A stretch of DNA of 64,000 nt from Pseudoflavonifractor sp050943825. GTDB lineage: Bacteria > Bacillota > Clostridia > Oscillospirales > Oscillospiraceae. This document shows, one piece after another, positions 24,240 through 32,795 of the stretch (within the stretch, counting starts at the first letter, position 1; every line of letters begins with the position of its first letter). The stretch lies in assembly GCF_050943825.1 (NCBI RefSeq), contig NZ_JBMNPX010000002.1:294638-358637 (forward strand), read 5' to 3'. Under the pieces are notes generated by a model that searched no databases, had not been told where the DNA came from, and worked only from the letters and a program-made list of their open reading frames with translations. A program made the translations under genes and the position numbers.

Positions 24240-25938
24240 CGTGATTATCTCCAGTCGTAAAAATTGTACGTTCCATACGCTTGTCCGGTGCATCTGCCAC
24301 ATCCTGCGCATGGATGGCGTGGACTACTGCACCAGAACAGCAGAGTGTGATTGCCTCTCCGGGTTCTTGTGCAGTAATTGCAATGCTGATCTGCACAGGC
24401 TGACTGCCTATATTGCGATAACAGTAAGTGGGGTATGGCGTTTGGATATCAATCGTCCCGCAAGGCAGCAGATAGGGCATATACTTGGGTGCTGCGCTGT
24501 ACTCAGGCACATGCACATATCGCTCAATCGCATACGCAATTTCTGTCAGCCATCTGGTGTCGCGGTACTCCACGCACCCGCTCTTGCGGCCGTACCTTGC
24601 GTGTCCGAGCAAAATGTCGATGGTGTCCAGAGAAAGTCCGCAACGAAAAGCCCAGCGGGTGGCGCAATCCCGGCGCAAAATATATGCGGACAAATCTTCG
24701 CTGGCCAAGAGCCCATGTTCTCCGGCAGCCATAAGCGATGCGGCTGTATTGCTCAGGCAGCAATCGGAGACACCAAGTACCCGGAGCCGCTGCAAGATCC
24801 ATGCGGACGCCCCCTTTGGATCCGTCACATGCTGGGGCCACTGAGAATCAAAGACTGCCAGATAGCGCAGTACGCTCTGAACCATCACGTGCCCCCAGTG
24901 GGACAGAACAGTCGTGCGGTAGGCGTTCTCGCTCTTTAAAATTTTGCATCGTTTGCCATCCCGTGCCTGACACTGAACAAGAACCAAAGAGGTGGTGTGA
25001 TGGCCTGCACAGTCCAGGGGGCGCAGACTGTCACCCGTGACAGCGGCAGCCTCAGAGGTGCGCAGACCGGCATCATACATCATCAGCATCACCAGGACAT
25101 AGCGGGGGTTTTCGTCGGGTATAACCTTCTCCAGCATCTGAATCTGATGCCTGAGTTCTTCTGGATTGGCGCAGTCAGGAGAGGTCAGCGCCAGCCTGGC
25201 ATCGTACAGCCTGCAGCAGTCAGTCAGGTACTCGGCAAGAGCCTCCCTAATATTCTGCGGTAATGCCTTGGCTTGCTCTCTCAGAACCGACAATCCATGG
25301 CCGTCCGGAACATTCAGCCGAATCTTCAATTCCGGCCGTCCGGGATACGCAAGCCGCATTGCGTTTAGCACCGCATCGCACCACAACATATTTTTTCGTA
25401 CGGTTTTATCTATGCTGGACCTATCCCTGGCGTTGGCATTGCTCTGTACATCGTCTCGTACACGGTCATGTATGGCAACAGCAAGATTTTGGGGATCACA
25501 TCCATCAGCTAGGGCAGCACAGATGTGAGGTATAGTGCGCTTAAAGGCCAATTTGGCGGAATGATTTGTGCCTGGGCGCCAATCTGGATGAACCGGATAC
25601 CCGGCTTCGTGGAATTGCTGATACAGGCTTAGAAGCGTATCTGCCGCAATATTCTCTGAAAGAGCGGGGGCCTGTTGTTGGGGATACGCCTGGATATATG
25701 CATCTAATGCCCGTGCAATGACAAATGCTGTGGCACGCTCTATGTCCTGACGCTCGGAAGCTGAATTCAGCTTTTGGACCCGCTGTTTGGCACCGGGCAA
25801 TCCTTTGCCTCTGCAATCAGAGGCGATTGCGGCAATACGGCATGTGCTCCCGTCTGCAGAGCGAGTTGTTCTGACTGTGACATAAATATCAGTATATGGG
25901 GTCTCGACCACTTTTTTATCCATTCCTTTTTTGGACAA
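24229..25938 (-). CDS. Tyrosine recombinase (phage-integrase family), first of a pair
   Basis: A 569-residue protein with a recognisable catalytic domain in the second half. Box I is MMYDAGLRTSEAAAV with Arg293, a Lys-containing strand is CKILKSENAYRTTV, and box II is AYILRRDCATRWA with Arg422 and then DILLGHARYG. The usual His of H-x-x-R is Tyr419. A candidate catalytic Tyr lies in GCVEYRD. A further C-terminal 100 residues, apparently beta-rich, are unusual. TTG at 25938 is preferred because AGGAGG lies 6 bases upstream; ATG 25923 is the alternative. The overlapping partner downstream suggests a heteromeric recombinase, as with TnpA/TnpB of Tn554, although the families may differ. Confidence 0.7.
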   Translation of the reverse strand: MSKKGMDKKVVETPYTDIYVTVRTTRSADGSTCRIAAIASDCRGKGLPGAKQRVQKLNSASERQDIERATAFVIARALDAYIQAYPQQQAPALSENIAADTLLSLYQQFHEAGYPVHPDWRPGTNHSAKLAFKRTIPHICAALADGCDPQNLAVAIHDRVRDDVQSNANARDRSSIDKTVRKNMLWCDAVLNAMRLAYPGRPELKIRLNVPDGHGLSVLREQAKALPQNIREALAEYLTDCCRLYDARLALTSPDCANPEELRHQIQMLEKVIPDENPRYVLVMLMMYDAGLRTSEAAAVTGDSLRPLDCAGHHTTSLVLVQCQARDGKRCKILKSENAYRTTVLSHWGHVMVQSVLRYLAVFDSQWPQHVTDPKGASAWILQRLRVLGVSDCCLSNTAASLMAAGEHGLLASEDLSAYILRRDCATRWAFRCGLSLDTIDILLGHARYGRKSGCVEYRDTRWLTEIAYAIERYVHVPEYSAAPKYMPYLLPCGTIDIQTPYPTYCYRNIGSQPVQISIAITAQEPGEAITLCCSGAVVHAIHAQDVADAPDKRMERTIFTTGDNHDGS

Positions 25939-26011
25939 GGGGTACCTCCTGATTTTGACCCATGCCGTACCTATGCGAAAGGCGCGGCTGGTGTGACGAG
26001 TGCTGCGCCCC

Positions 26012-26128
26012 CTGCTGGCTGCAGGGTATCGAGCACCCAAGGCGGATGGGTGAGCGAGTAGGTCGAGAATCATAGTGCGTGATAGAGAATACAGGCTCTC
26101 TGCTGCCGCTGGCTGCGGTATAGAGAAT
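26012..26128. repeat. Short direct repeats upstream of the recombinase genes
   Basis: GCTGGCTGC at 26014-26022 and 26108-26116, each followed by a GGTAT-x-GAG element. TAGAGAAT occurs at 26083-26090 and 26121-26128, with a related CGAGAAT at 26064-26070. They lie within 200 bp of the recombinase start and could be recombinase binding sites or part of an element end. Confidence 0.45.
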
Positions 26129-26167
26129 GATAGAGCATAGGCCTAGGGTGCTTCCTGGCCTCTGAAT

Positions 26168-26211
26168 GAAAAAAGAGTATTTTGATGGCAATGATGCCGT
26201 CAAAATACTCT
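26168..26211 (-). terminator. Strong terminator ending the leader upstream of the recombinases
   Basis: AGAGTATTTTGATGGCA (26174-26190) pairs with 26195-26211 over 17 bp with one mismatch. On the minus strand CTCTTTTTTC follows. It lies between the promoter at 26402-26430 and the recombinase genes, so genes downstream would need read-through or anti-termination. Confidence 0.85.
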
Positions 26212-26395
26212 AAAATTGAGCCGATTGCAGATCGACTTAACCTATGTGGTTTAGTGGTAAACCCTATGACTTCCGTGCAGCAAGCATGACAGTCATATGG
26301 ATTCCATTAGAGAGACGCTCCCCAGGGTAAGGGAAAAGAGAGACGTGGTGGGTTACCCACCAGCTAGCGGGCGTTCACCTAAGAGAGACTTTTAT
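26174..26395 (-). ncRNA. Candidate structured leader or small RNA (about 220 nt)
   Basis: The segment is bounded by a sigma-A-like promoter and a strong terminator, both on the minus strand, and has no convincing coding frame. It contains several hairpins: GGTGGG/CCCACC (near 26349-26363), GGTTTA/TAAACC, CGAT/ATCG, and a longer stem joining TATGACT to AGTCATA. Three GTCTCTCT copies are spread through its first 90 nt. I do not recognise a named RNA family. It could be a free small RNA, an attenuator leader for the recombinase operon, or DNA sites for the recombinase. Confidence 0.5.
26309..26389 (+). repeat. Three copies of AGAGAGAC
   Basis: Exact 8-mers at 26309-26316, 26337-26344 and 26382-26389, with spacings of 28 and 45 bp. 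They read GTCTCTCT in the candidate RNA on the minus strand. Confidence 0.65.
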
Positions 26396-26401
26396 GGAAA
26401 C

Positions 26402-26430
26402 AGAGTAGCATATTTGCACAGATTTGTCAA
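26402..26430 (-). promoter_or_regulatory. Promoter of the recombinase leader
   Basis: On the minus strand: perfect TTGACA (26430-26425), a 17-bp spacer and TACTCT (26407-26402). Predicted start near 26395. Confidence 0.75.
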
Positions 26431-26661
26431 CGACTTGTCTCGGTAAAAGTTATGGATATGTTTTTAAATCTAAAAAACAAACGAAATATGATGTTTAATT
26501 ATTCTAATATCGGAACGATGAAACAAGGCTTGTAGTAATTGCGAATAAGGCCAAAAGTGCTCCCATCCCAGAATATTATTTACAACCTGCTATCTGGTAT
26601 GCTTGTAAGAGTGGGAGTCGCCCAGGTCCGCACCCTCGATGGGAAACTCGTACATAATTAT
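26431..26661. other. AT-rich intergenic spacer
   Basis: About 230 bp between the recombinase promoter and the end of araR. CTCCCA near 26560 and TGGGAG near 26612 form a distant inverted pair. I see no gene, and no obvious terminator for araR in it. Confidence 0.3.
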
Positions 26662-27726
26662 TCAGCTGCTTTCTTTCTGGATCAGACGCCAAGTAATTGA
26701 CTGGGACTCAACCTGCCGACCTGCCATCCGCTCCAACAGCAGCTCAGCAGCTATGCTGCCCAACCGGTGGGCTTCATGGGCTAGGGAGGTAATGCGCACT
26801 GGGCATAGGTCACTGTAATAGCTGTTGTCAAAACTGACTACTGCAGTATCTGCGGGGACCCTGTGGCCACTGCCCAGAAGCATACGGATAATCCGATCTG
26901 CGATCTCGTCGTTATAGCAGATGACCGCGGTACAGTCCTTAAGATAGAACTGGATAAAGTGGTTGAGCAAGTCGTTATGGCCGTAGTCTAGCAGGTAGTG
27001 GCGCTCCTCTGTGGTGTACCACAGGACCCGATCGTCCGGGATAGGCAGCCCGGCATCCCGCATGGCTGCCAAATAGCCTAAGTACCGCTGGTGTCCCTGA
27101 ATGTCGTCACTCTTAAAGATGCCGGCAATTTTTGTGTGACCGCGGGTGATGAGGTGACGTGCCAGTTGATACCCACCGCCAAAGTTGTCGTCAGATACAC
27201 ACACAGACCCCGGTAGTGCTTTATAGCTTCCGTGGATGAAGACTACCGGGATGCCGGCCAGATCCATCTTTTCATATAGGTCCAAATTAGGGTTAGGAAG
27301 AGCGGTTTTAGAGCCCTCCACGATCAGCCCACCTACTGGTTGGTGGAGCAGTCCCTGAAGGATATCTCGTTCAAGCGACACTTTATTCTGAGTGGAAAAG
27401 AGGAGCGTGGAGTAGTTTTTTTGACTGATTACCGCTTGGATGTCCTGCAGGACGGTGGGAAATATATAGTCGTTGACGTAGGAGGTCACAATGGCAATTC
27501 TATCACTTCCTCTGATCTGTGCCTGTTTGAGTATCCAGGACCCAGAACCCTGCCGCTTCTCGATAATACCTAATTCCACCAGCTTATCCAGTGCCTGCCG
27601 TACCGTCTGACGACTGACCGAGTAGAGCTGTGTTAGCTCCTGCTCGGTGGGTAACTTATTCAAAAAAGTTCCGTTAGAGATTTTCTCCTGAAGTTGAGCT
27701 GCCAGCAGAAGGTATTTATAGGCCAT
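26662..27726 (-). CDS. araR: Arabinose-responsive repressor AraR (GntR-type HTH, LacI-type sensor)
   Basis: A 354-residue regulator. Residues 1-70 form a GntR winged helix (LPTEQELTQLYSVSRQTVRQ, then GIIEKRQGSGSW). Residues about 75-354 are a periplasmic-binding-protein-like sensor of the LacI type (IAIVTSYVNDYIFP, TRGHTKIAGI, and a final AVVSFDNSYY with dimer segments). This chimera is the architecture of Bacillus AraR, which binds L-arabinose and releases ara operators. The gene is divergent from the arabinose operon, with palindromic operator-like DNA between them. The ATG has GAGGAG 7 bases upstream. The local context makes the ligand call firm. Confidence 0.92.
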   Translation of the reverse strand: MAYKYLLLAAQLQEKISNGTFLNKLPTEQELTQLYSVSRQTVRQALDKLVELGIIEKRQGSGSWILKQAQIRGSDRIAIVTSYVNDYIFPTVLQDIQAVISQKNYSTLLFSTQNKVSLERDILQGLLHQPVGGLIVEGSKTALPNPNLDLYEKMDLAGIPVVFIHGSYKALPGSVCVSDDNFGGGYQLARHLITRGHTKIAGIFKSDDIQGHQRYLGYLAAMRDAGLPIPDDRVLWYTTEERHYLLDYGHNDLLNHFIQFYLKDCTAVICYNDEIADRIIRMLLGSGHRVPADTAVVSFDNSYYSDLCPVRITSLAHEAHRLGSIAAELLLERMAGRQVESQSITWRLIQKESS

Positions 27727-27786
27727 AAGTTTCTCCTCAAATGTAATATTTCAGGGGTTGGCTATATAAAAGAATACAACTTCTTT

Positions 27787-27814
27787 ATTATAGCACTCAA
27801 AATGAAATTATCAA
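27787..27814 (-). promoter_or_regulatory. Promoter of araR
   Basis: On the minus strand: TTGATA (27814-27809), 16 bp, TATAAT (27792-27787). Confidence 0.75.
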
Positions 27815-27867
27815 TTTGCATTTTATAGTTTAATTATTTCAATTTTTTGATATTTTTTTAAATATAC

Positions 27868-27905
27868 TAGTTCTATTTTTTGCTTGTATGTAAAAAATAG
27901 AACTA
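27868..27905. repeat. Perfect 14-bp inverted repeat in the araR-ara intergenic region
   Basis: TAGTTCTATTTTTT (27868-27881) and its exact complement (27892-27905) flank the 10-nt loop GCTTGTATGT. The loop holds one AraR-box-like sequence, so the structure may be a composite operator. Confidence 0.7.
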
Positions 27906-27927
27906 ATATATATTTGTATGTTTAAAA
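27882..27927 (+). promoter_or_regulatory. Two AraR-box-like sites
   Basis: GCTTGTATGTAAAAAA (27882-27897) and ATTTGTATGTTTAAAA (27912-27927) are 30 bp apart and resemble one half of the Bacillus AraR consensus (ATTTGT-x-CGT-x-CAAAT). Binding is inferred from similarity and position between the divergent genes. Confidence 0.55.
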
Positions 27928-27972
27928 AATAAAAAAGTGCTATATTGGGATAAATTTGTGTTGTGCTACTTA

Positions 27973-28001
27973 ATGTGCTTTGATAAAGTAATTTTAACAG
28001 G
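27973..28001 (+). promoter_or_regulatory. Candidate promoter of the arabinose operon
   Basis: TTGTGC followed after 17 bp by TAAAGT, roughly 27962-27990, is the best match upstream of the operon. The -10 is poor and the coordinates are approximate, so the true promoter may lie closer to the AraR-like boxes. Confidence 0.3.
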
Positions 28002-28071
28002 AGAACTTAAAAAATAAGGAAGAAATGGCTAGATAAGCAGTCTGGCCAGCTTTTCCAAAGAAGGTGAACAG

Positions 28072-30474
28072 ATGCCCAAATTACCATTTAACTCCGACTG
28101 GTTTGTATCCCGCATGGGCGAGGAAGACAAGTCCATCGCTGTCACGCTCCCACACGACGCCATGCTCTCCGAGCCGCGGACGGCGCAGTCCGCCGGCGGG
28201 ACCAACACTGGCTGGTTTGAGGGCTATGACTACGTCTACCAGAAGGCCTTCAACGTCCCGGCGGAGTGGGCGGACCGGGCCGTGTTCCTGGAGTTTGAGG
28301 GCGTGTACCGGGATGCGGAGGTCTTTGTCAACGACTGCAAGGCCGCCTTTCAGCCCGGAGGCTACACTGGCTTTTTCGTGGCTCTGGACGGCCTGCTTCG
28401 AACAGACAGTGAGAATCATATCCGGGTCATCTCCCGCAACGCCGACCAGCCCAACTCCCGCTGGTACTCCGGCGCGGGTATCTACCGCCCGGTGTGGCTC
28501 CACGTTCTGCCCAAAGAGCACATCGCGCTTAACGGCCTGAAGATTCAAACCCTGGACCACGTTCGCCCCTCCGTCCGCGTAGCTCTCTCCCTGACCTGCC
28601 CCGGCACGGCTCAGGTCTCTATTCTGGACGGAGACCGGGAGCTGACTCAGGCAGCATGCAAGTGCCAGCCCGGCGGTACAGTGGACATCCCTCTCCCTGA
28701 CGCGGAGTTGTGGAGTCTGGACAACCCCAAGTGCTACACCTGCCGTGTAGTTTTCGGAGAGGATGTCCGGGAGGAGTCCTTTGGCATTCGCACCATCACC
28801 TGCGACAGCAAAAACGGCTTTTGCATCAACGGCGTGCGGGTCATCCTCCGTGGTGCCTGCATCCACCACGACAACGGTATTCTGGGGGCGATTACGCTTC
28901 CAGACGCCGAAATGAGGAAGGTGCGGCTGCTGAAGCAGGCGGGCTATAACGCCATCCGTTCCGCCCATAACCCATGCTCCAAGGCTTTGCTGGATGCCTG
29001 TGACACGCTGGGCATGCTGGTGTTGGACGAGTACACCGACATGTGGTATATCCACAAGACCCGGTACGACTATGCCCAGTACATGCCCGAGCGCTGGAGG
29101 GAGGACCTGTCCTCCCTGGTGGACAAGGACTTTAATCACCCCAGCGTGGTCATGTACTCCATCGGCAACGAGGTGTCCGAGACCGCCCAGAAGCGGGGCA
29201 TTGAGCTGACCGGGCAGATGACCGAGTACCTGCACCAGTTGGACAACCGCCCTGTGACCTGCGGCATCAACATCTTCTTCAACTTCCTAAGCTCTATGGG
29301 CTTCGGAGTGTACAGCGACAAAAAGGCGGAGCAGGAGGCGGCCAAAGCGGAGCGGCGTAAAGGCATATCGGCCAAGAAGAAGGCGGTGGGCAGCGAGTTC
29401 TTTAACAATCTGGCTGGACTGCTGGGCGCGGACTTTATGAAATTCGGCGCCACCCTCCATGGCAGCGACGTGAAAACCAGAGACGCCTTTGCCAAACTGG
29501 ACGTGGCCGGATACAACTACGGAGAAAAGCGCTATGTGCGGGACCTGAAGAAGTACCCCGACCGGGTCATCCTGGGCAGCGAGACCTTCTGCGCGGATGC
29601 GGCACGGTTCTGGGAGCTGGCCAAGAAGCACCCCGCCCTTATCGGCGACTTTGTCTGGACCGGCATGGACTATCTGGGCGAGGTGGGCCTGGGGGCCATG
29701 GAGTACCGGGACTACGCCCCTGACTTTGACCACGGGCCTGGCTGGATTACCGCCAGCGCGGGCGTGCTGGACCTGACCGGTGCCTCCACCGGCCAGACCG
29801 CCTATACTCAGGTGGCTTTTGAGCTGTGCCCCATCCGTATCGGCGTGGTCCCCGCCGATCACGCCTTTGAGCCCCACTCTCCCTCCGCCTGGCGGATGAG
29901 CAATACCTATGAGAGCTGGGCCTGGAACGGCTGCGAAGGAAAAGAAACCAGGGTAGAGGTGTACGCGCGAGGCGCTAAAGTTGCCCTTTTCCTTAACGGC
30001 AGGCCCATGGGGGAGAAAAAACCGGACCGGGACAGCAGGGCGGTCTTTCGGGTTACCTGGCAGCCGGGTGAGCTGACCGCCGTGGTCTACGGCGCCGACG
30101 GAGCTGAGCTGGGGCGCACCAGCCTGTCCAGCGCCGGAGAGGAGACCCGCCTTGCCGCAGAGCCGGAGGAGCCCCGGGTATCCGCTGAAGGACTGTGCTA
30201 TGTCCGGCTGCGCTACACCGATGAAAACGGCCTGCTCAAGCCGCTGGCCCGTGGAGATATCCGGGTGGCGGTGGAGGGCGGAAGGCTACTGGCTCTGGGC
30301 AGCGCCTGCCCCTACAACGAGCGGGGCTACCTCACCGACACCACCGATACTTACTACGGCCAGGCGCTGGCCATTGTCAAACCCAAGGGCCCCGGGGAGC
30401 TTGTGCTCCGGGCCGAGAGTCCCTACGGCAGCGCCCAGGTCCATATTTCCTGCCGAGAGGAGGGCGCCAGGTGA
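28072..30474 (+). CDS. Cytoplasmic glycoside hydrolase family 2 enzyme
   Basis: An 800-residue retaining glycosidase. An N-terminal jelly roll (RYSGAGIYRPVWLHV-type segment SRWYSGAGIYRPVWL), an immunoglobulin-like domain, a TIM barrel with the acid/base Glu367 in SIGNE and the nucleophile Glu504 in ILGSETF, and a DUF4982/Ig-like tail are present in order. No signal peptide is seen, so it acts on imported oligosaccharides. It is the first gene of the AraR-controlled operon, so the substrate probably releases arabinose or galactose (for example arabino-oligosaccharides). GH2 specificity cannot be set from sequence alone. The ATG has AAGGTG upstream. The next gene overlaps its stop by 4 bp. Confidence 0.88.
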   Translation: MPKLPFNSDWFVSRMGEEDKSIAVTLPHDAMLSEPRTAQSAGGTNTGWFEGYDYVYQKAFNVPAEWADRAVFLEFEGVYRDAEVFVNDCKAAFQPGGYTGFFVALDGLLRTDSENHIRVISRNADQPNSRWYSGAGIYRPVWLHVLPKEHIALNGLKIQTLDHVRPSVRVALSLTCPGTAQVSILDGDRELTQAACKCQPGGTVDIPLPDAELWSLDNPKCYTCRVVFGEDVREESFGIRTITCDSKNGFCINGVRVILRGACIHHDNGILGAITLPDAEMRKVRLLKQAGYNAIRSAHNPCSKALLDACDTLGMLVLDEYTDMWYIHKTRYDYAQYMPERWREDLSSLVDKDFNHPSVVMYSIGNEVSETAQKRGIELTGQMTEYLHQLDNRPVTCGINIFFNFLSSMGFGVYSDKKAEQEAAKAERRKGISAKKKAVGSEFFNNLAGLLGADFMKFGATLHGSDVKTRDAFAKLDVAGYNYGEKRYVRDLKKYPDRVILGSETFCADAARFWELAKKHPALIGDFVWTGMDYLGEVGLGAMEYRDYAPDFDHGPGWITASAGVLDLTGASTGQTAYTQVAFELCPIRIGVVPADHAFEPHSPSAWRMSNTYESWAWNGCEGKETRVEVYARGAKVALFLNGRPMGEKKPDRDSRAVFRVTWQPGELTAVVYGADGAELGRTSLSSAGEETRLAAEPEEPRVSAEGLCYVRLRYTDENGLLKPLARGDIRVAVEGGRLLALGSACPYNERGYLTDTTDTYYGQALAIVKPKGPGELVLRAESPYGSAQVHISCREEGAR

Positions 30475-31148
30475 GCGGAAGCGTAAAAAGGCTGGGCCAG
30501 TCCGGCCCCATCCGCAAGCTGGTGGAGCTGTGGCGGAGCCATCCCCAAATTGCCCAGTTTATTACTTATTTCCTGGTGGGCAACCTGGCCACTCTGGTGC
30601 AGGTGGTGCTCATTCCGGTGCTCCAGCCCGTCTTTGGAGCCACAGGGCTGGTGGACGTGAATCTGCACCTGTTCGGGCCCATCGGGGACCCGGCGGCTGT
30701 CACCACGGTGACGGTGGCGGGTGAGACAATCACCGGCCTGAACCCCTACTATGTATTCAACTTCACTGCCGGGCCGGTGAATACTCTGGTACACACAACA
30801 CTTAACGGTATCACCGGCGACTATCTGGCACACGGCGGCCTGGCCTACTTCCTGGCCACCTTTATCCCTCTGATTCTCTCCCAGGTGGTGAGCTTCTTCA
30901 TGAAGCGGAAGGTCACCTTCAAGTCCGACGGCAACGTGGCCTGGCAGGCTATGTGGTATTTCCTGGCCTTCTGCGTCATTACCGTGGGAGCAAATGCCCT
31001 GTACGGCGTATATCAGCCCTGGCTGTACAGCACCATCGGCGAGGGCCCCGGCGGTCTGGTGGCCGCCTTCCTCCAGTGCTGCATCGCCTTCTGGGTATTC
31101 TTCCCCATTATGAAAATCATTTTTCCCGAAAGCAAATCCCAGAGCTGA
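30471..31148 (+). CDS. GtrA-like integral membrane protein
   Basis: A 225-residue membrane protein with about four hydrophobic segments. FITYFLVGNLATLVQVVLI and the short basic motif FFMKRKVTFKS match the GtrA/DPMS-type family, whose members handle lipid-linked sugars or glycans at the membrane. It is longer than classic GtrA (about 120-150 residues) because of an inserted loop with VTTVTVAGETITGLNPYY. The GTG start overlaps the GH2 stop (GTGA), with GAGAGGAGG upstream. Its role in arabinose use is unknown; transport is possible but unproven. Confidence 0.7.
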   Translation: MSGSVKRLGQSGPIRKLVELWRSHPQIAQFITYFLVGNLATLVQVVLIPVLQPVFGATGLVDVNLHLFGPIGDPAAVTTVTVAGETITGLNPYYVFNFTAGPVNTLVHTTLNGITGDYLAHGGLAYFLATFIPLILSQVVSFFMKRKVTFKSDGNVAWQAMWYFLAFCVITVGANALYGVYQPWLYSTIGEGPGGLVAAFLQCCIAFWVFFPIMKIIFPESKSQS

Positions 31149-31181
31149 CCGACAGTGGTCAGCACAAAGGAGCCATTTTCT

Positions 31182-32780
31182 ATGGAACAGGAGACAACTG
31201 CTCAGGACGTACTCGACGGCAGAACGGCCCTCGGCATTGAATTGGGTTCCACCCGTATCAAAGCGATTCTCATCGGCCCGGACCACGCCCCGCTGGCGTC
31301 GGGCGCGTACAGCTGGGAGAGCCGGCTGGAGGATGGACTGTGGACCTACCATCTGGACGACGTATGGCGGGGCATCCAAACGGCCTACGCCGAGATGGCC
31401 GCCCAGGTCAAAGAACGGTACGGCGTCCCGCTGAGCCGCCCGGGGGCACTGGGTGTATCCGCCATGATGCACGGATACCTGCCCTTTAACAGAGAGGGCC
31501 GCCAGCTGGCAGCCTTCCGTACCTGGCGCAATACCAACACCGCCCAGGCGGCGGAGGAGCTGACCGACTGTCTGGGTTTCAACATTCCCCAGCGGTGGAG
31601 TGCCGCCCACCTGTACCAGGTGGTGCTCAACGGCGAGTCCCATGTGGGACAGCTGGACTTTCTCACCACCCTGGCGGGCTATGTCCACTGGCAGCTCACC
31701 GGAGAGAAGGTCCTGGGGGTGGGGGACGCCTCCGGCATGTTCCCCATCGACCCGGAAACAGGGGATTACCACCAGGACATGCTGGACCGGTTTGACGGCC
31801 TGCTCCGGGCCCACGGCCACAGCTTCACGCTGGGGAAGGTGCTGCCCAAGGTGCTCCCGGCAGGTGCTGCCGCAGGCAGCCTGACCACCGGCGGAGCCAG
31901 GCTGCTGGACCCCACCGGAGCGCTGGAGCCCGGCATCCCCTGCTGCCCTCCCGAAGGGGACGCGGGAACTGGTATGGTGGCCACCAACAGCGTGGCCCCC
32001 AGGACGGGCAATGTGTCCGCCGGAACCTCCGTATTTGCCATGGCGGTGCTGGAGCGGCCCCTGTCCAGGGTATACCCGGAAATTGATATGGTAGCCACTC
32101 CGGCGGGAGCCCCGGCAGCCATGGTCCACTGCAACACCTGCACTCCCGACCTGGACGCCTGGGTCCATGTGATGGGTGAGGCGGCGGCTGCCGCCGGTGC
32201 TGAGCTGGACACCACGGCGCTCTACACCATGCTCTATCGCAAGGCACTGGAGGGAGAACCGGACTGCGGCGGCCTGATTGCCTGCAATTACTATTCCGGC
32301 GAACCGGTGACCGGCTTGTCTGGCGGACGCCCCCTGCTGGTGCGCCGCCCGGACAGCCGCCTGACCCTGGCCAACCTGATGCGTGCTCACCTGTACGCCG
32401 CCATGGCCACCCTGAAGCTGGGCATGGACATTCTCACCGGCCCGGAGCAGGTGGCCCTGGATCGGCTGACAGGCCACGGCGGCCTCTTCAAGGTGGAGGG
32501 CGTGGCCCAGCGTCTGATGGCGTCCGCGCTGGACGTGCCGGTGGCGGTGATGGACACGGCAGGGGAGGGAGGACCCTGGGGCATGGCGCTGCTGGCCGCC
32601 TATGCGGTAAACAGAGCACCCGGTGAGTCCCTGACGGACTATCTGTCCCGGCGGGTGTTCTCCAATGTCCGCGAAAGCTGCCTGTCGCCCAACCCCAAGG
32701 ATCGGGCAGGCTTCGCCGCCTTCCTGGACGGGTACTGTGCCGCACTGACGGTGGAACGGACCGCTGTAAACGCATTATAA
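31182..32780 (+). CDS. araB: FGGY-family carbohydrate kinase, L-ribulokinase-like
   Basis: A 532-residue kinase of the FGGY fold. The N-terminal lobe starts with ALGIELGSTRIKAILIG, the phosphate-binding motif. GNVSAGTSVFAM and the C-terminal GHGGLFKVEGVAQRLMA are ATP-site elements. Placed directly before araA and araD, it is expected to phosphorylate L-ribulose. It is not closely similar to E. coli AraB and belongs to the distinct FGGY type used by many Clostridia, so the symbol rests on context. ATG 31182 has AAAGGAG upstream; the in-frame GTG at 31155 lies before this site and is less likely. Confidence 0.82.
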   Translation: MEQETTAQDVLDGRTALGIELGSTRIKAILIGPDHAPLASGAYSWESRLEDGLWTYHLDDVWRGIQTAYAEMAAQVKERYGVPLSRPGALGVSAMMHGYLPFNREGRQLAAFRTWRNTNTAQAAEELTDCLGFNIPQRWSAAHLYQVVLNGESHVGQLDFLTTLAGYVHWQLTGEKVLGVGDASGMFPIDPETGDYHQDMLDRFDGLLRAHGHSFTLGKVLPKVLPAGAAAGSLTTGGARLLDPTGALEPGIPCCPPEGDAGTGMVATNSVAPRTGNVSAGTSVFAMAVLERPLSRVYPEIDMVATPAGAPAAMVHCNTCTPDLDAWVHVMGEAAAAAGAELDTTALYTMLYRKALEGEPDCGGLIACNYYSGEPVTGLSGGRPLLVRRPDSRLTLANLMRAHLYAAMATLKLGMDILTGPEQVALDRLTGHGGLFKVEGVAQRLMASALDVPVAVMDTAGEGGPWGMALLAAYAVNRAPGESLTDYLSRRVFSNVRESCLSPNPKDRAGFAAFLDGYCAALTVERTAVNAL

Positions 32781-32795
32781 AAGGAGTCAATTGCC

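Noticed and set aside
26012..26389. Repeats as a possible CRISPR array
   Set aside because: Repeats are 8-9 bp and irregularly spaced, with no cas genes in the window.
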